Positions 1 to 7,892 of a stretch of 64,000 nt of DNA are shown one piece after another. The notes under the pieces are model-generated. The model searched no databases. It was not told the DNA's origin and was given only the letters and a program-made list of their open reading frames with translations. The position numbers and the translations under genes are program-made. The first letter of the stretch is position 1. Each line of letters starts with the position of its first letter. This DNA is from Desulfovibrio sp. MES5 (lineage in GTDB: Bacteria; Desulfobacterota; Desulfovibrionia; Desulfovibrionales; Desulfovibrionaceae), in NCBI RefSeq assembly GCF_002237645.1, contig NZ_MJUZ01000008.1, forward strand, positions 1 to 64,000. The letters are read 5' to 3'.

Positions 1-10
1 GGGAGGGGGC

Positions 11-50
11 GTGGGGGAGGGACCCTTTTACAAAAGGGTCCCTCCCCCAC
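11..50. repeat. Family A hairpin, copy 1 (18-bp perfect stem)
   Basis: The stretch GTGGGGGAGGGACCCTTTT followed by its exact reverse complement forms an 18-bp stem with a 3-4 nt loop. Near-identical hairpins occur at 52242-52281, 59904-59944 and, split, at 62042/62230. It lies just past the stop of the minus-strand YcaO gene, so it could stop that transcript, but there is no U-run after the stem. The upstream part of this copy is cut by the window edge. Confidence 0.85.
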
Positions 51-92
51 AAAGCACTTCAAGGTGAAATTGCTCCGGCTGCGTCAGCCGGG

Positions 93-1829
93 TTATCCCT
101 CCAGCTGGGCCAGATGCTGCCGGGCAAAATCCAGACTGGGGTCAAGCTCAAGCGCCGCGGTCAGATGCCGCCGTGCTTCTTCATTCTTGCCCATGAATTT
201 TTCGCACAGCCCAAGATTTGCCAGATCCATTGCAGAGCCTTTGTCTACGCGCAGCACGGCGGCAAAAGCATCAGCAGCCATAGCGTAATTGCCGGTCTTG
301 AAGTGGGCCACGCCCAGAAGGTTTCCGTACTCCTTCATTTCCGGGCACAGCTCCACAGCCTTGGTCAGTGCGGGTATGGCTTCGGCCCACTGACCCTGAA
401 GGGTGTCGGTATAGCCCTGATAAAAGGCCGCAAGAGCCTTGGCGTCCGCATCGGGTTGCAGGGGCATGGCCTCGGCAAACAGGTCGCGGGCACTGGCCCA
501 GTCTTCGGCGCGCAGGGCCAGCATCCCCCTGAAAAATGGCAGAAAATGCACCTTGGGGTAGCACTCTTCAAGAACCTTGAGGCCGTCCAGGGCCGTGGCG
601 GCATCGGCCTCTTCCACCAGCTTGCGGCCCACAAAAAGTCCCAGGCTCTGATTGCGGTCACGCTCCCTGAACGCCATGCCGGGCACGATGGTGTAATGCG
701 TGGGGATGCCAAGGCGCTGATGGGTCGTTTCTACCGCGTACATGGTCATCGGGCGCAAGCCTTTGAGCGCCGTGAGCAGTTCCTGCCGGATGTCGCTGTC
801 TTCCACCGTGGGCAGGCTGTCCAGGTTGACGGAGGGGCCTTCAAACAGCCAGGCAGCCTCTTCAAGAGTGTTGAACTTGGACAGGCCGGACGCCTCGTAG
901 CAGGCATTGGTGCAAAAATCTCCCGCAAGCTGGGCGATTTCGGTCACGGCGCGGATGGCCGCCTTGGCCGGAGAGGCCGCCGTGCCCGCCGTGAACACGA
1001 TTTCCGAGCTCTGCCCCAGTGTGGACGGGTCCCAGGCAATGGCCGCCACCGTGGGCAGGGGCATGTTCAGGGAAAAATCTTTGAGGATGATGTGCACGCC
1101 TTCCCTGGCAAAAGCTTCAAGCAGCTGGCAGAGCACGGGGTCCTGGCAGGTCGCGGGGTCGATAGTGGGGGTGGCGAGGCGTTCGCGGTCCGCCAGGCAG
1201 CAGACGTGGCGTTCGATAAGTTCGCTGAGGCCCTGAAGCAGAGATTCCTCTGCGCTGTTGCCCGCCGAGGTGCCGTTAAATTCGCCCAGCAGCTTGAACC
1301 AGTCAAGGGGCAGCCATACCGTGCTTTCATCGGGAAGGCGTGTGGCCGGATAGAAGTTCCAGCTGATAAGGTCCAGCACCCTGCGCGCTTTCGGGGCGTC
1401 CAGCTCTTCGTTGACGGAGCGCAGCATTTCGTCCAGCGGCAGCAGGGCCTCGCCGAAGCGCGCTTCAGCTTCGCTCCAGGTGGCGCGCACCATGTGCGGG
1501 CGTTCCTGCCAGAAGCTGAAAAAGGCAAAGCGTTCCATCAGTTCCATAAGGGCTGATGCTTCGGCCTGCTCCGGTGAAGAGCCCTTGCCCATCTGTTTGC
1601 GGGTGGGCATGACGCGTCGGGCATCCGCGCCGCACACGCTCAAAAATACGGGAATGCCCAGCCGGTTCACGTCAACTCTTGTGGTGCGGGCCAGAATGTC
1701 CAGATCGGCCTCGGCAAGACGCTGCTTCACGCGCGCAATGGTCTGCGGCGGACTCATGGTCTTGTCGAGGTCGCGGGTATAGCCCTTGGGGCAGGGGGCC
1801 AGATGGATGCAAGGCAGGTGGCTGTTCAT
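93..1829 (-). CDS. YcaO-family protein with C-terminal TPR repeats
   Basis: This 578-aa protein has a YcaO-type ATP-dependent cyclodehydratase-like core and a helical tail. YcaO enzymes activate a peptide backbone amide with ATP to form azolines, thioamides or amidines; some act on ribosomal or enzyme targets. The nucleotide/Mg-binding S-x-x-E-x-x-E-R signature is visible at about residues 92-100 (SALMELMER), and a second GLSELIERH block follows near 205. From about residue 430 to the end there are three to four TPR-like helix pairs (for example AIPALTKAVELCP and NLGLCEKFMGKNEEARRHL), which suggests protein-substrate docking. There is no TfuA, dehydrogenase or precursor-peptide gene beside it, so the substrate is unknown. 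It starts in an ATGA overlap with the upstream methyltransferase gene, so the two are probably co-translated. Met25 (MSPPQ) is an alternative start. Confidence 0.88.
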   Translation of the reverse strand: MNSHLPCIHLAPCPKGYTRDLDKTMSPPQTIARVKQRLAEADLDILARTTRVDVNRLGIPVFLSVCGADARRVMPTRKQMGKGSSPEQAEASALMELMERFAFFSFWQERPHMVRATWSEAEARFGEALLPLDEMLRSVNEELDAPKARRVLDLISWNFYPATRLPDESTVWLPLDWFKLLGEFNGTSAGNSAEESLLQGLSELIERHVCCLADRERLATPTIDPATCQDPVLCQLLEAFAREGVHIILKDFSLNMPLPTVAAIAWDPSTLGQSSEIVFTAGTAASPAKAAIRAVTEIAQLAGDFCTNACYEASGLSKFNTLEEAAWLFEGPSVNLDSLPTVEDSDIRQELLTALKGLRPMTMYAVETTHQRLGIPTHYTIVPGMAFRERDRNQSLGLFVGRKLVEEADAATALDGLKVLEECYPKVHFLPFFRGMLALRAEDWASARDLFAEAMPLQPDADAKALAAFYQGYTDTLQGQWAEAIPALTKAVELCPEMKEYGNLLGVAHFKTGNYAMAADAFAAVLRVDKGSAMDLANLGLCEKFMGKNEEARRHLTAALELDPSLDFARQHLAQLEG

Positions 1830-2548
1830 GAGCGCTCCAGAATCAGGATGCTATAAATGCGGCGCTGTTCTTCGCCGTTGTCATCATGAGTTTTGACGCC
1901 GATGCGGCCTTCGGTCACCTTGAATGTTTTGGCGGCCAGCTTGGCGAAATGGGGTTTGGCGCGGGCCATGTCCGTGCAGAACAGGGCCTTGCCGCCGGGG
2001 GCCAGATGGCGGTCAACAAACTTTACCAGCGGTCTGTGCAGTTCTTCAAGATAAAGAATTTCCGAAGCGGCCATGATGTCAAATCCCTGGCTGAAACGCG
2101 GATCGCGGCCAGGGGCGGTCACATCCACGCGGGCGACTTCCACGATGTCCTGAAGATCATTGCGCAACACGTTGGCGCGGGCAAAGCGCAGGGCTTCCTC
2201 GACCACGTCGCTGAGCACAATGCGGCTGAAGCCGTAACGGGCCGCCACAAGGCTGAGTACGCCGCAGCCAGCGCCCAGTTCCAGCAGGCTTTTGCCCTGT
2301 GGCTCGTATTTGCGCAGCAGGCGACCCAGTACAAAGGAGCCGGGCCATACCTTGGCCCAGAGGGGCAGGTCTTTCAGCGGATCGCGGATGGCGCGTTTTT
2401 GCAGCAGTTTGTCCAGATGGGACTGCATGTTATGAATGGACAGGATTTGCAGAGGATTTTCATCAATCTGCATGGGCTCGAAATCCACATCAAAATCGGC
2501 GCGGATCACGGCGAGAAGGTTTTCCAGTTCTTCCGTGCTTGTGGGCAT
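1826..2548 (-). CDS. Class I SAM-dependent methyltransferase (METTL21/Methyltransf_16-like)
   Basis: A 240-aa soluble methyltransferase. Motif I is LELGAGCGVLSL, followed by an acidic strand end (IVLSD) and a later SEILYLEEL block where NTMT/METTL21-type enzymes carry their post-motif II acidic/hydrophobic segment. These families usually methylate lysines or N-termini of proteins, though small-molecule substrates occur. I chose the internal ATG at 2548 (MPTSTEEL) because AAGGA lies 6-7 nt upstream. The ORF-track start at 2764 would translate repeat-family C DNA. The stop codon overlaps the YcaO start by 4 bp, so a shared protein-modification role is a reasonable inference but is not proven. 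The ribosomal-protein methyltransferase gene prmA lies on the opposite strand nearby. Confidence 0.85.
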   Translation of the reverse strand: MPTSTEELENLLAVIRADFDVDFEPMQIDENPLQILSIHNMQSHLDKLLQKRAIRDPLKDLPLWAKVWPGSFVLGRLLRKYEPQGKSLLELGAGCGVLSLVAARYGFSRIVLSDVVEEALRFARANVLRNDLQDIVEVARVDVTAPGRDPRFSQGFDIMAASEILYLEELHRPLVKFVDRHLAPGGKALFCTDMARAKPHFAKLAAKTFKVTEGRIGVKTHDDNGEEQRRIYSILILERS

Positions 2549-2572
2549 TTGTTTTCCTTGGAGCAGAGTACA

Positions 2573-2594
2573 TTTGAGAATATATATTCTCAAA
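2573..2594. repeat. 22-bp perfect palindrome (TTTGAGAATATATATTCTCAAA)
   Basis: A perfect 22-bp dyad lies 25 bp upstream of the methyltransferase start codon. The same core (TTGAGAATAT..ATTCTC) recurs at about 51913-51930 next to the other C-family copy, and a looser version (TTGAGAA-N6-TTCTCAA) is at 12218-12237. It is therefore probably part of a repeat element, although its position would also suit an operator. Confidence 0.75.
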
Positions 2595-2597
2595 GTT

Positions 2598-2780
2598 TTC
2601 GACACGCCCGCTTCGGCGCGTAACAGTGCAGATAGATAGCGGTGCTGTCCTGCCCCGTAAGACGGTTCCGTCAACGGTTCAGGCAAGCCTGCGGGTAACG
2701 GCTGAAGCTGCGCTTGCGCCTTTGCGGCGCGCGCCTGATCCCGCAGTCGCCAGAGCCGTTTCAAGGTGAAATAGCTCTAG
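2598..2780. repeat. Family C/D repeat, copy 1
   Basis: This stretch contains module X (cgcccgcttcggcgcgtaac...tagcggtgctgtc), module Y (ctgccccgtaag...ggttcaggcaagcctgcggg) and a terminal 27-nt hairpin starting AGAGCC and ending AGCTCT at 2754-2780. Module Y recurs inverted at 51936-52004 at roughly 90% identity by eye, module X recurs directly at 52122-52172, and the hairpin with its flank resembles 32230-32280. It is non-coding despite an open frame through it. Confidence 0.75.
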
Positions 2781-3020
2781 AAAAAGGCAGATTACAGCGG
2801 GCTTGCAATCCACTTTTTCTACTCGGAATCTCCCTGTATGGCAATACGCCTTGTGGTTCCACGACAACCAACCGCGCGCGGCCAGGAACAGGGCCAGACA
2901 TCGGGCGGGGCGTGTCGCCCGGATTCCGGGCCGATCCGCTATGACGTACTCGACCGCAAAGGCAAAATCTGGCATGATGAGAAGGATTTTCGACCTGTCA
3001 CAGCAAAACAGAGATGGATC
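2781..3020. other. Intergenic stretch upstream of prmA
   Basis: The remainder of the gap between the divergent methyltransferase and prmA genes. It is open in the prmA frame back to 2838, but the encoded residues do not look like PrmA and precede the family's normal N-terminus. I see no clear promoter or terminator. Confidence 0.5.
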
Positions 3021-3869
3021 ATGAACACTATTTTTCAGCTTGAGATAATTGTAGGCGAAGATGCCTATGACCTTGCCCTGGGCCTTCTGACCCTTGAAGT
3101 TTCTTTCGGGTGGGAAGAAGAAAGCCTGCCCACGGGCGAAAGCCGCTTTCGCGTGCATTGCGAGAACGCCGACTTCATCGAGGGCTTGCGCAAGATTATT
3201 GAAGGGCGCATTCCCGGCGCAAAATGCACGGTACACACGCTTGAAGCGCAGGACTGGCTGGCGGCGTGGCGGCAGTTTTTCACGCCAGTGCCCTGCGGCA
3301 AGCGTTTTGTGGTCTTGCCCCCGTGGCTGGCCGACAGCGAGGAGTTTCCTGGCCGCACCAAGGTGCTTATTGAACCCAAAAGCGCTTTCGGCACGGGCCA
3401 TCATGCGACCACAGCCCTGTGCCTCATGGTGCTGAGCGACTTGATCGACGCCGGGCGCGTGTCGCCGGGCGAAACTTTTCTGGATCTGGGCACAGGTTCC
3501 GGCGTGCTTGGCATTGCCTGCTGCAAAAGCGGGCTCAAGGGCGAGGGACTCGACATTGATACGCTCGCGGTGGAAAACGCTCTGGAAAACCGCGTGCTCA
3601 ACCATGTGGAAGACTTTGAAGTGCGGCAGGGCAGCATAGATGCCGTGCCGGGCAAGACCTATGACCTCGTGCTGGCCAATATTCTGGCCCGTCCTCTGAT
3701 CGAGCTTGCGCCGCTGATCGTGCGTGCCTGCAAACCCGGCGCATGCCTTATTTTGTCAGGGCTGCTGGAGATTCAGGCCGACAGCGTGGAAGAAGCCTAT
3801 ACGTCCCAGTGCCTGCCCAAGCCCCGCCGCGTTCTGGACGGGGAATGGTGCGCCCTGGTGTGGGAATAG
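3021..3869 (+). CDS. prmA: Ribosomal protein L11 methyltransferase
   Basis: A 282-aa SAM-dependent methyltransferase that trimethylates ribosomal protein L11. The small N-terminal L11-recognition domain is followed by the PrmA hallmark FGTGHHATT, then motif I (LDLGTGSGVLGIA), a DIDTLAVENALEN acidic block and LANILARPL, which matches the N-x-x-x catalytic loop of PrmA. The length is slightly under the usual 290 aa. I set the start at ATG 3021 (MNTIFQLEI), where the conserved N-terminus begins; the RBS (GAGATGG) is poor. The neighbouring minus-strand genes also encode protein-modification enzymes. Confidence 0.95.
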   Translation: MNTIFQLEIIVGEDAYDLALGLLTLEVSFGWEEESLPTGESRFRVHCENADFIEGLRKIIEGRIPGAKCTVHTLEAQDWLAAWRQFFTPVPCGKRFVVLPPWLADSEEFPGRTKVLIEPKSAFGTGHHATTALCLMVLSDLIDAGRVSPGETFLDLGTGSGVLGIACCKSGLKGEGLDIDTLAVENALENRVLNHVEDFEVRQGSIDAVPGKTYDLVLANILARPLIELAPLIVRACKPGACLILSGLLEIQADSVEEAYTSQCLPKPRRVLDGEWCALVWE

Positions 3870-3872
3870 CCT

Positions 3873-4256
3873 GTGCCGGACAGCCCTTCCATGGCAAGCG
3901 CCGCTGAAAAACTGCTTCACGGCAGTGGGCGGGGCGTTTCTGCCGCAGGGCTGCTGTTGGCGGATCAGCCGCAGGTTTACTGGCTGTCGTCCGACGCTGC
4001 CTTTTTATGGGCCTGGGGCCTGATGCTGGTTTTCGGAATCGGCGTTCAGGCTCTGGGCCTGTTTTTTCGGCGCAGACTTCTTATGGCGACGGGGGCGGCG
4101 CTTGTATGCGGAGCAGCCATTATGGACCGTGACCCCACGTTGTTTGCCGGGCAGATTTTGCTCACGCTCGGCCTTACAATGATGACCGCCCGCAGGCAAA
4201 ACACGCAACGCCCAGGCGCAGCCCGAAAGCGGGGAGCAAGAAACGCCCGGGCATAA
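3873..4256 (+). CDS. Small integral membrane protein, unknown function
   Basis: A predicted 127-aa protein starting at GTG 3873, only 3 bp after the prmA stop; ATG 3891 is the alternative start. Residues about 45-100 form two to three hydrophobic segments (FLWAWGLMLVFGIGVQ, LLMATGAALVCGAAIM, ILLTLGLTMM), followed by a very basic tail. The pattern recalls the small membrane domain found N-terminal to some lipid A and glycan enzymes, but I cannot assign a family. The tight spacing suggests co-transcription with prmA. Confidence 0.6.
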   Translation: MPDSPSMASAAEKLLHGSGRGVSAAGLLLADQPQVYWLSSDAAFLWAWGLMLVFGIGVQALGLFFRRRLLMATGAALVCGAAIMDRDPTLFAGQILLTLGLTMMTARRQNTQRPGAARKRGARNARA

Positions 4257-4350
4257 TGCGCCGGGCCGAATCGCGCAGACGGAATAACACCGGGCCGGAT
4301 TGAGACGGGCCGTAATCCGATAGGGCAAAGAGCTGTTGCACGAAGGGCTG

Positions 4351-5244
4351 TCAGCGTCGTTCATTCCAGAGGGGGATGGGCGGCGGAGCAAAATTTTCAA
4401 GCGCCTTGAGATCCTTGAGGCTGCGCCCCGCCCGCGCCGGGCGGCCATCAGGCCCCCGCGTCACTGGGCCGCAGGTCTGCGGAGTGAGTTGCTCCGGTAT
4501 GTCTTCCGGGGCAGGACGCAAAAGGTCTTCACCCCTGCTGAGGAAGGGCAGCGGGTCAACGAGTTTGCCCGACGCGTCCCGCAGGCCGAAGTGCAGATGA
4601 GCGCCGGTTGTGCGGCCTGTGCAGCCCACCAGCCCCACGGGTGTTCCCTGCGTTACCTCCTGCCCCTTGCTTACCAGCGTTTTTCCCAGGTGGGCGTAGC
4701 GAGCCGTCATGCCGTCATCCTGGCGGATGTCCACCACAATGCCCGACAACCCGCCCTTGCCCGCGTGGATGACCGTGCCGCTGCGAAAAGCCACTACCGG
4801 CCAGTTCTGGTGGGCGCGCAGGTCGATGCCCGTGTGATCCCGCACCACCATGCCCCGTCGACTGAGCCATGTGGGCATACGGCGCAGGCCAAAGCCAGAC
4901 GTGATCATTTCTTTGAGCGGCGGCAATTCTCGCTGACGCAACGCGGGGGGCAGGGCCTCCCCGTTGGTTTCTGGCGGTGTCGCGCTGTTTGCATCGGAGC
5001 CGTTGCCGCTGTGGCCCGTCTGTTCCTGAAGCGGTTTTTCGGCCTGTTTTTCAGCCTGCTCTTCATCGGGGGACGGTTCAGACCCCGGCGGCGGAGCAAC
5101 GGGACTTGCAACTGTTTCGACTGGGGCCTCAGTTTTTTGTTCGGACACGGAGCGGTTGCCTGCGGCATCAGTCGCTGATCCCGTCACGGGACACAGGATG
5201 GCGAACAGGAACAGCAGAGCCGGGATTGAAAAAGGGGTACGCAT
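4351..5244 (-). CDS. Secreted M23 (LytM/NlpD-type) metallopeptidase
   Basis: A 297-aa protein with an N-terminal signal peptide (FSIPALLFLFAILCPVTGSA), a Pro/Glu-rich linker of about 80 residues and a C-terminal M23 peptidase domain. The zinc-binding set is intact: H-x-G-I-D (HTGIDLRA) and H-L-H-F-G (HLHFGLRD), with the glycine-rich strand GLVGCTGRTTGAH between them. It should act in the periplasm as a peptidoglycan endopeptidase or, like NlpD/EnvC, as an amidase activator. Because the catalytic residues are present, enzymatic activity is the simpler reading. A tail of about 50 residues follows the domain. It is transcribed alone. Confidence 0.9.
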   Translation of the reverse strand: MRTPFSIPALLFLFAILCPVTGSATDAAGNRSVSEQKTEAPVETVASPVAPPPGSEPSPDEEQAEKQAEKPLQEQTGHSGNGSDANSATPPETNGEALPPALRQRELPPLKEMITSGFGLRRMPTWLSRRGMVVRDHTGIDLRAHQNWPVVAFRSGTVIHAGKGGLSGIVVDIRQDDGMTARYAHLGKTLVSKGQEVTQGTPVGLVGCTGRTTGAHLHFGLRDASGKLVDPLPFLSRGEDLLRPAPEDIPEQLTPQTCGPVTRGPDGRPARAGRSLKDLKALENFAPPPIPLWNERR

Positions 5245-5777
5245 GTTTTGGGGCGGGCGATGATCGCCGGGTAGATATTTAAGGAAACGCTGGTTTATTC
5301 CGTTTGGCGGCGTTGCTTCACTTTTTTGAAACAGTCGAGGACAGAAGAGTCCACTCCTGCTTCAAAAAAAGATCGCGCCTTGCCAAACGAAATAACTGCG
5401 CGTTTCCAGGAGGTTCTTTAGTCTGTGCTTCCTTAAGGTTCAGGGCGCGTTCGCAGTAAAAGCGCCCTGCGGCGGTATGTGCAGGCATTGTCGTGGAGGC
5501 CCCGGTGCGGGCTGCCGGGCTGTTGCGCGCCATAAGGGGCTGCATAAGCTTTGCGAATATGTTTTTCGAAACCTGATCTGTTCAAGACGCCTGTAAAGGA
5601 GGTTTTGCGACACAATGACACTGCGGGTGGTTGCCCCCGTCGCTGTTTTCTGCTTTGCTGAAAAAGGGAAACAGGACTTGCAGGCCGTAAAGGCGGAAGC
5701 ATGCCTTCTGAGGTACAGCATTCCACCAGTATCGGCAAGCTTTTCACATCCGCGCAAGCCTGCCCAAAGGAGTTGCC
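5245..5777. other. Intergenic region with long imperfect palindrome
   Basis: There is no convincing gene between the divergent M23 peptidase and pirin genes. ORFs here have no recognisable domains. The dominant feature is the 125-bp nested inverted repeat at 5283-5407, listed separately. A strong SD-like AAAGGAGG at 5595 precedes a 70-codon ORF that runs out of frame into pirin, which I regard as chance. Confidence 0.6.
5283..5407. repeat. 125-bp nested imperfect palindrome (MITE-like or structured RNA)
   Basis: The 26-bp outer arms at 5283-5308 and 5382-5407 match at 21 of 26 positions as inverted repeats (GGAAACGC...CGTTTGGC against GCCAAACG...GCGTTTCC). Inside is a second perfect pair, TTTTTTGAA at 5322-5330 with TTCAAAAAA at 5361-5369, and inside that GGAC/GTCC. 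All pairs are properly nested, so the element can fold into one long hairpin. I see no target-site duplication. Confidence 0.75.
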
Positions 5778-6638
5778 ATGAAAAAGCGTGCCATTGCCGA
5801 GCTGGTCACGGGCCGAAAGGCCATTGACGGAGCTGGCGTACATCTGGTGCGCGTGCTTGGTTCACCCACAGTACGCACTTTTGATCCTTTTCTTATGCTT
5901 GACGCCTTTGATTCTGAAAATCCTGAAGATTACACCAAGGGCTTCCCCACCCATCCGCACCGGGGCATCGAAACCTTTACCTATCTTATGCGGGGCCGCA
6001 TTGACCACGAAGACAGCCTTGGCAATGCCGGAAGCATTGTGGATGGCGGTTGCCAGTGGATGACGGCGGGCAGCGGCATTCTGCACCAGGAAATGCCGCA
6101 GGCCTCACGCCGCATGCTGGGCCTGCAACTTTGGATAAACCTGCCGCGCGCCCGCAAGATGGTTGATCCCGAATACAGGGACATCCGGTCTGAAATGGTT
6201 CCCAGAGTGGAAGACGGTGGGGCGCTGGTGGCGGTGGTGGCCGGAGACTATAATGGCGTTGCCGGAGCCACCAGGGGCGACTATGTTGATGTGGTCTTTC
6301 TCGACGTAACACTGAGGCCCGGCGCGCTCTGGACCGTAGCCACCAGACCGCAGGACACGGTTTTTGTCTATATGGTCGAGGGAAAATGTGAACTTGCAGG
6401 CGGCGGTGGCGAAATTCCCCATCGCAATGCCTGCCTGTTTACGCCGGGCGACAGCCTGAGCCTTGCAGCCGGGCCTGAAGGCGCGCGTTTTGTCCTGGTT
6501 TCCGGTGCGCCCCTGCATGAGCCGGTGGCCTGGGGCGGCCCCATTGTCATGAACACGGATGAAGAACTGAGACAGGCCTTCTTTGAACTGGAAGACGGCA
6601 CGTTTATCCGCCATGCCCCCCGAGGACAAGCGGGGTAG
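5778..6638 (+). CDS. Pirin-family cupin protein
   Basis: A 286-aa bicupin of the pirin family. The N-terminal cupin carries the metal ligands His59, His61 (THPHRGIETF), His103 and Glu105 (GILHQEMPQ). Pirins bind one metal ion; some have quercetin 2,3-dioxygenase activity and others act as regulators, so the substrate cannot be inferred. The second cupin, from residue 150 on, lacks ligands, as is usual. The start has an AAAGGAG site 7 nt upstream. It is transcribed alone. Confidence 0.93.
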   Translation: MKKRAIAELVTGRKAIDGAGVHLVRVLGSPTVRTFDPFLMLDAFDSENPEDYTKGFPTHPHRGIETFTYLMRGRIDHEDSLGNAGSIVDGGCQWMTAGSGILHQEMPQASRRMLGLQLWINLPRARKMVDPEYRDIRSEMVPRVEDGGALVAVVAGDYNGVAGATRGDYVDVVFLDVTLRPGALWTVATRPQDTVFVYMVEGKCELAGGGGEIPHRNACLFTPGDSLSLAAGPEGARFVLVSGAPLHEPVAWGGPIVMNTDEELRQAFFELEDGTFIRHAPRGQAG

Positions 6639-6719
6639 AACGGTTAGGGCATGCGACCTTTCCAAAGGGACATGCTCCACGGTAATCTGCTTGCGACCCT
6701 TGATCCATACCGCATATGA

Positions 6720-6752
6720 CGGGAGGCCGCCCCAGGCGGCCTCCTGGCATGC
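6720..6752. terminator. Stem-loop after pirin gene
   Basis: GGGAGGCCGCC and GGCGGCCTCC pair over about 10 bp, 80 bp downstream of the pirin stop. There is no T-run, so termination is uncertain. Confidence 0.45.
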
Positions 6753-6845
6753 TCAAGCTTGTCGCCCAGGCTGATCTGGCAGCCTTGACAGGCCCATAGT
6801 GGAAGCATAACCAAGAACGCTGACTTGGTGAAATGGAGTAATACC

Positions 6846-7892
6846 ATGAAAAAAAAGATATTTATGCTTTTTCGGTTCAGCGCTGCCGCAATCATGATCG
6901 CAGCCTGCCTCGCCAGTGCCGGTCTGCTCATGCCGCAGGCTGCTTCGGCCGCGTCCGGTCAGGGCAAATTGCGCATTCTTGCAACTACGTATCCCGTATA
7001 CCTTCTCGCGCGTAATGTGGTTCAGTCGAATCCCGGCGCGCAGGTTGATCTGCTTATCCCTGCCCAAACGGGTTGCCCGCACGACTACGCCCTGACCCCC
7101 AAGGACATGCAGAAGCTGGCCCAGGCCGATGTGCTGCTGCTCAACGGTCTTGGTCTGGACGATTTTATGCTCAAGGCCTTGCCCAACGCCAAGCCGGGCC
7201 TGGTTGTGGTAGACAGCAGCGCGGGCGTCGTCCCCCTGAAGGAAAACAGCGCCCACGAGGACGGGGATGAAGATCATGACGGCCACGAGCATGCCGCACG
7301 CCACGGGCATGAAGAAAGCGACCACGGTCATGACCATGATCATGACCACGGCCACCACCACGACCACGGCGGCATCAATCCCCATGCCTTTGCAAGCCCC
7401 AGTCAGGCGGCCATTATGGTGAAGAACATGGCTCAGGGGCTGGCCAAGGCCGATCCGCAGAATGCCGCGTCGTATGAATCCAGCGCCAGCGCGTACGAAA
7501 AGGTTCTGTCGGGCCTGAGCGAGCGTCTTGCCGCTCTGGGCGCCAAGGCACCCAACAGGGGCATAGCGCTTATGCACGACGCCCTGTCCTATATGGCGCA
7601 TGACGCTGGCCTTGAAGTGGTTGCCGTTATTCAGGAAAATGAGGAGGCTCAGCCTTCGGCGGGTCGTCTTATCAAGGTGGCGGAGATACTGCGGGAACAC
7701 AAGCCCGCCCTCATTGCCAGCGAGCCGCAGTACTCGGACAAGGCCGTGCAGACCCTTGCCCGTGAAGTGGGCATACCTGCGGCTCAACTGGACTCCCTGG
7801 CTTCCGGGCCGGCCAGTCCCGCGCTGGACCATTATGAAAAGATCATGAGCAACAACATCAACATTCTTGAGAAGTATTTTGAGCCGCGCTGA
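6846..7892 (+). CDS. znuA: Zinc-type ABC transporter substrate-binding protein
   Basis: A 348-aa periplasmic protein of the cluster A-I (ZnuA/TroA) family. It has a signal peptide ending in AASA, a histidine/aspartate-rich loop (from about residue 136, more than 15 His, e.g. HGHDHDHDHGHHHDHGG), the ligand-bearing INPHAF segment and later ALMHDALSYMA with a His ligand. The charged loop is typical of zinc rather than manganese proteins. I chose ATG 6846 (MKKKIF) over the upstream GTG because it begins the signal peptide and GGAG lies 10 nt before it. It is first in a three-gene operon with the ATPase and permease. A TTGACA at 6785 may be the -35 box; I cannot see a clear Zur box. Confidence 0.92.
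   Translation: MKKKIFMLFRFSAAAIMIAACLASAGLLMPQAASAASGQGKLRILATTYPVYLLARNVVQSNPGAQVDLLIPAQTGCPHDYALTPKDMQKLAQADVLLLNGLGLDDFMLKALPNAKPGLVVVDSSAGVVPLKENSAHEDGDEDHDGHEHAARHGHEESDHGHDHDHDHGHHHDHGGINPHAFASPSQAAIMVKNMAQGLAKADPQNAASYESSASAYEKVLSGLSERLAALGAKAPNRGIALMHDALSYMAHDAGLEVVAVIQENEEAQPSAGRLIKVAEILREHKPALIASEPQYSDKAVQTLAREVGIPAAQLDSLASGPASPALDHYEKIMSNNINILEKYFEPR

Noticed and set aside
114-1556. 480-aa plus-strand ORF opposite the YcaO gene
   Set aside because: It is a shadow of the YcaO gene, with no domain and a biased composition. The long antisense frames at 24605-25981, 27492-29297, 29357-30427 and 48169-49707 were dropped for the same reason.
5615-5827. 70-codon ORF with a strong SD-like AAAGGAGG upstream
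   Set aside because: It overlaps the pirin start out of frame, has no recognisable features and an SD spacing of 12 nt.
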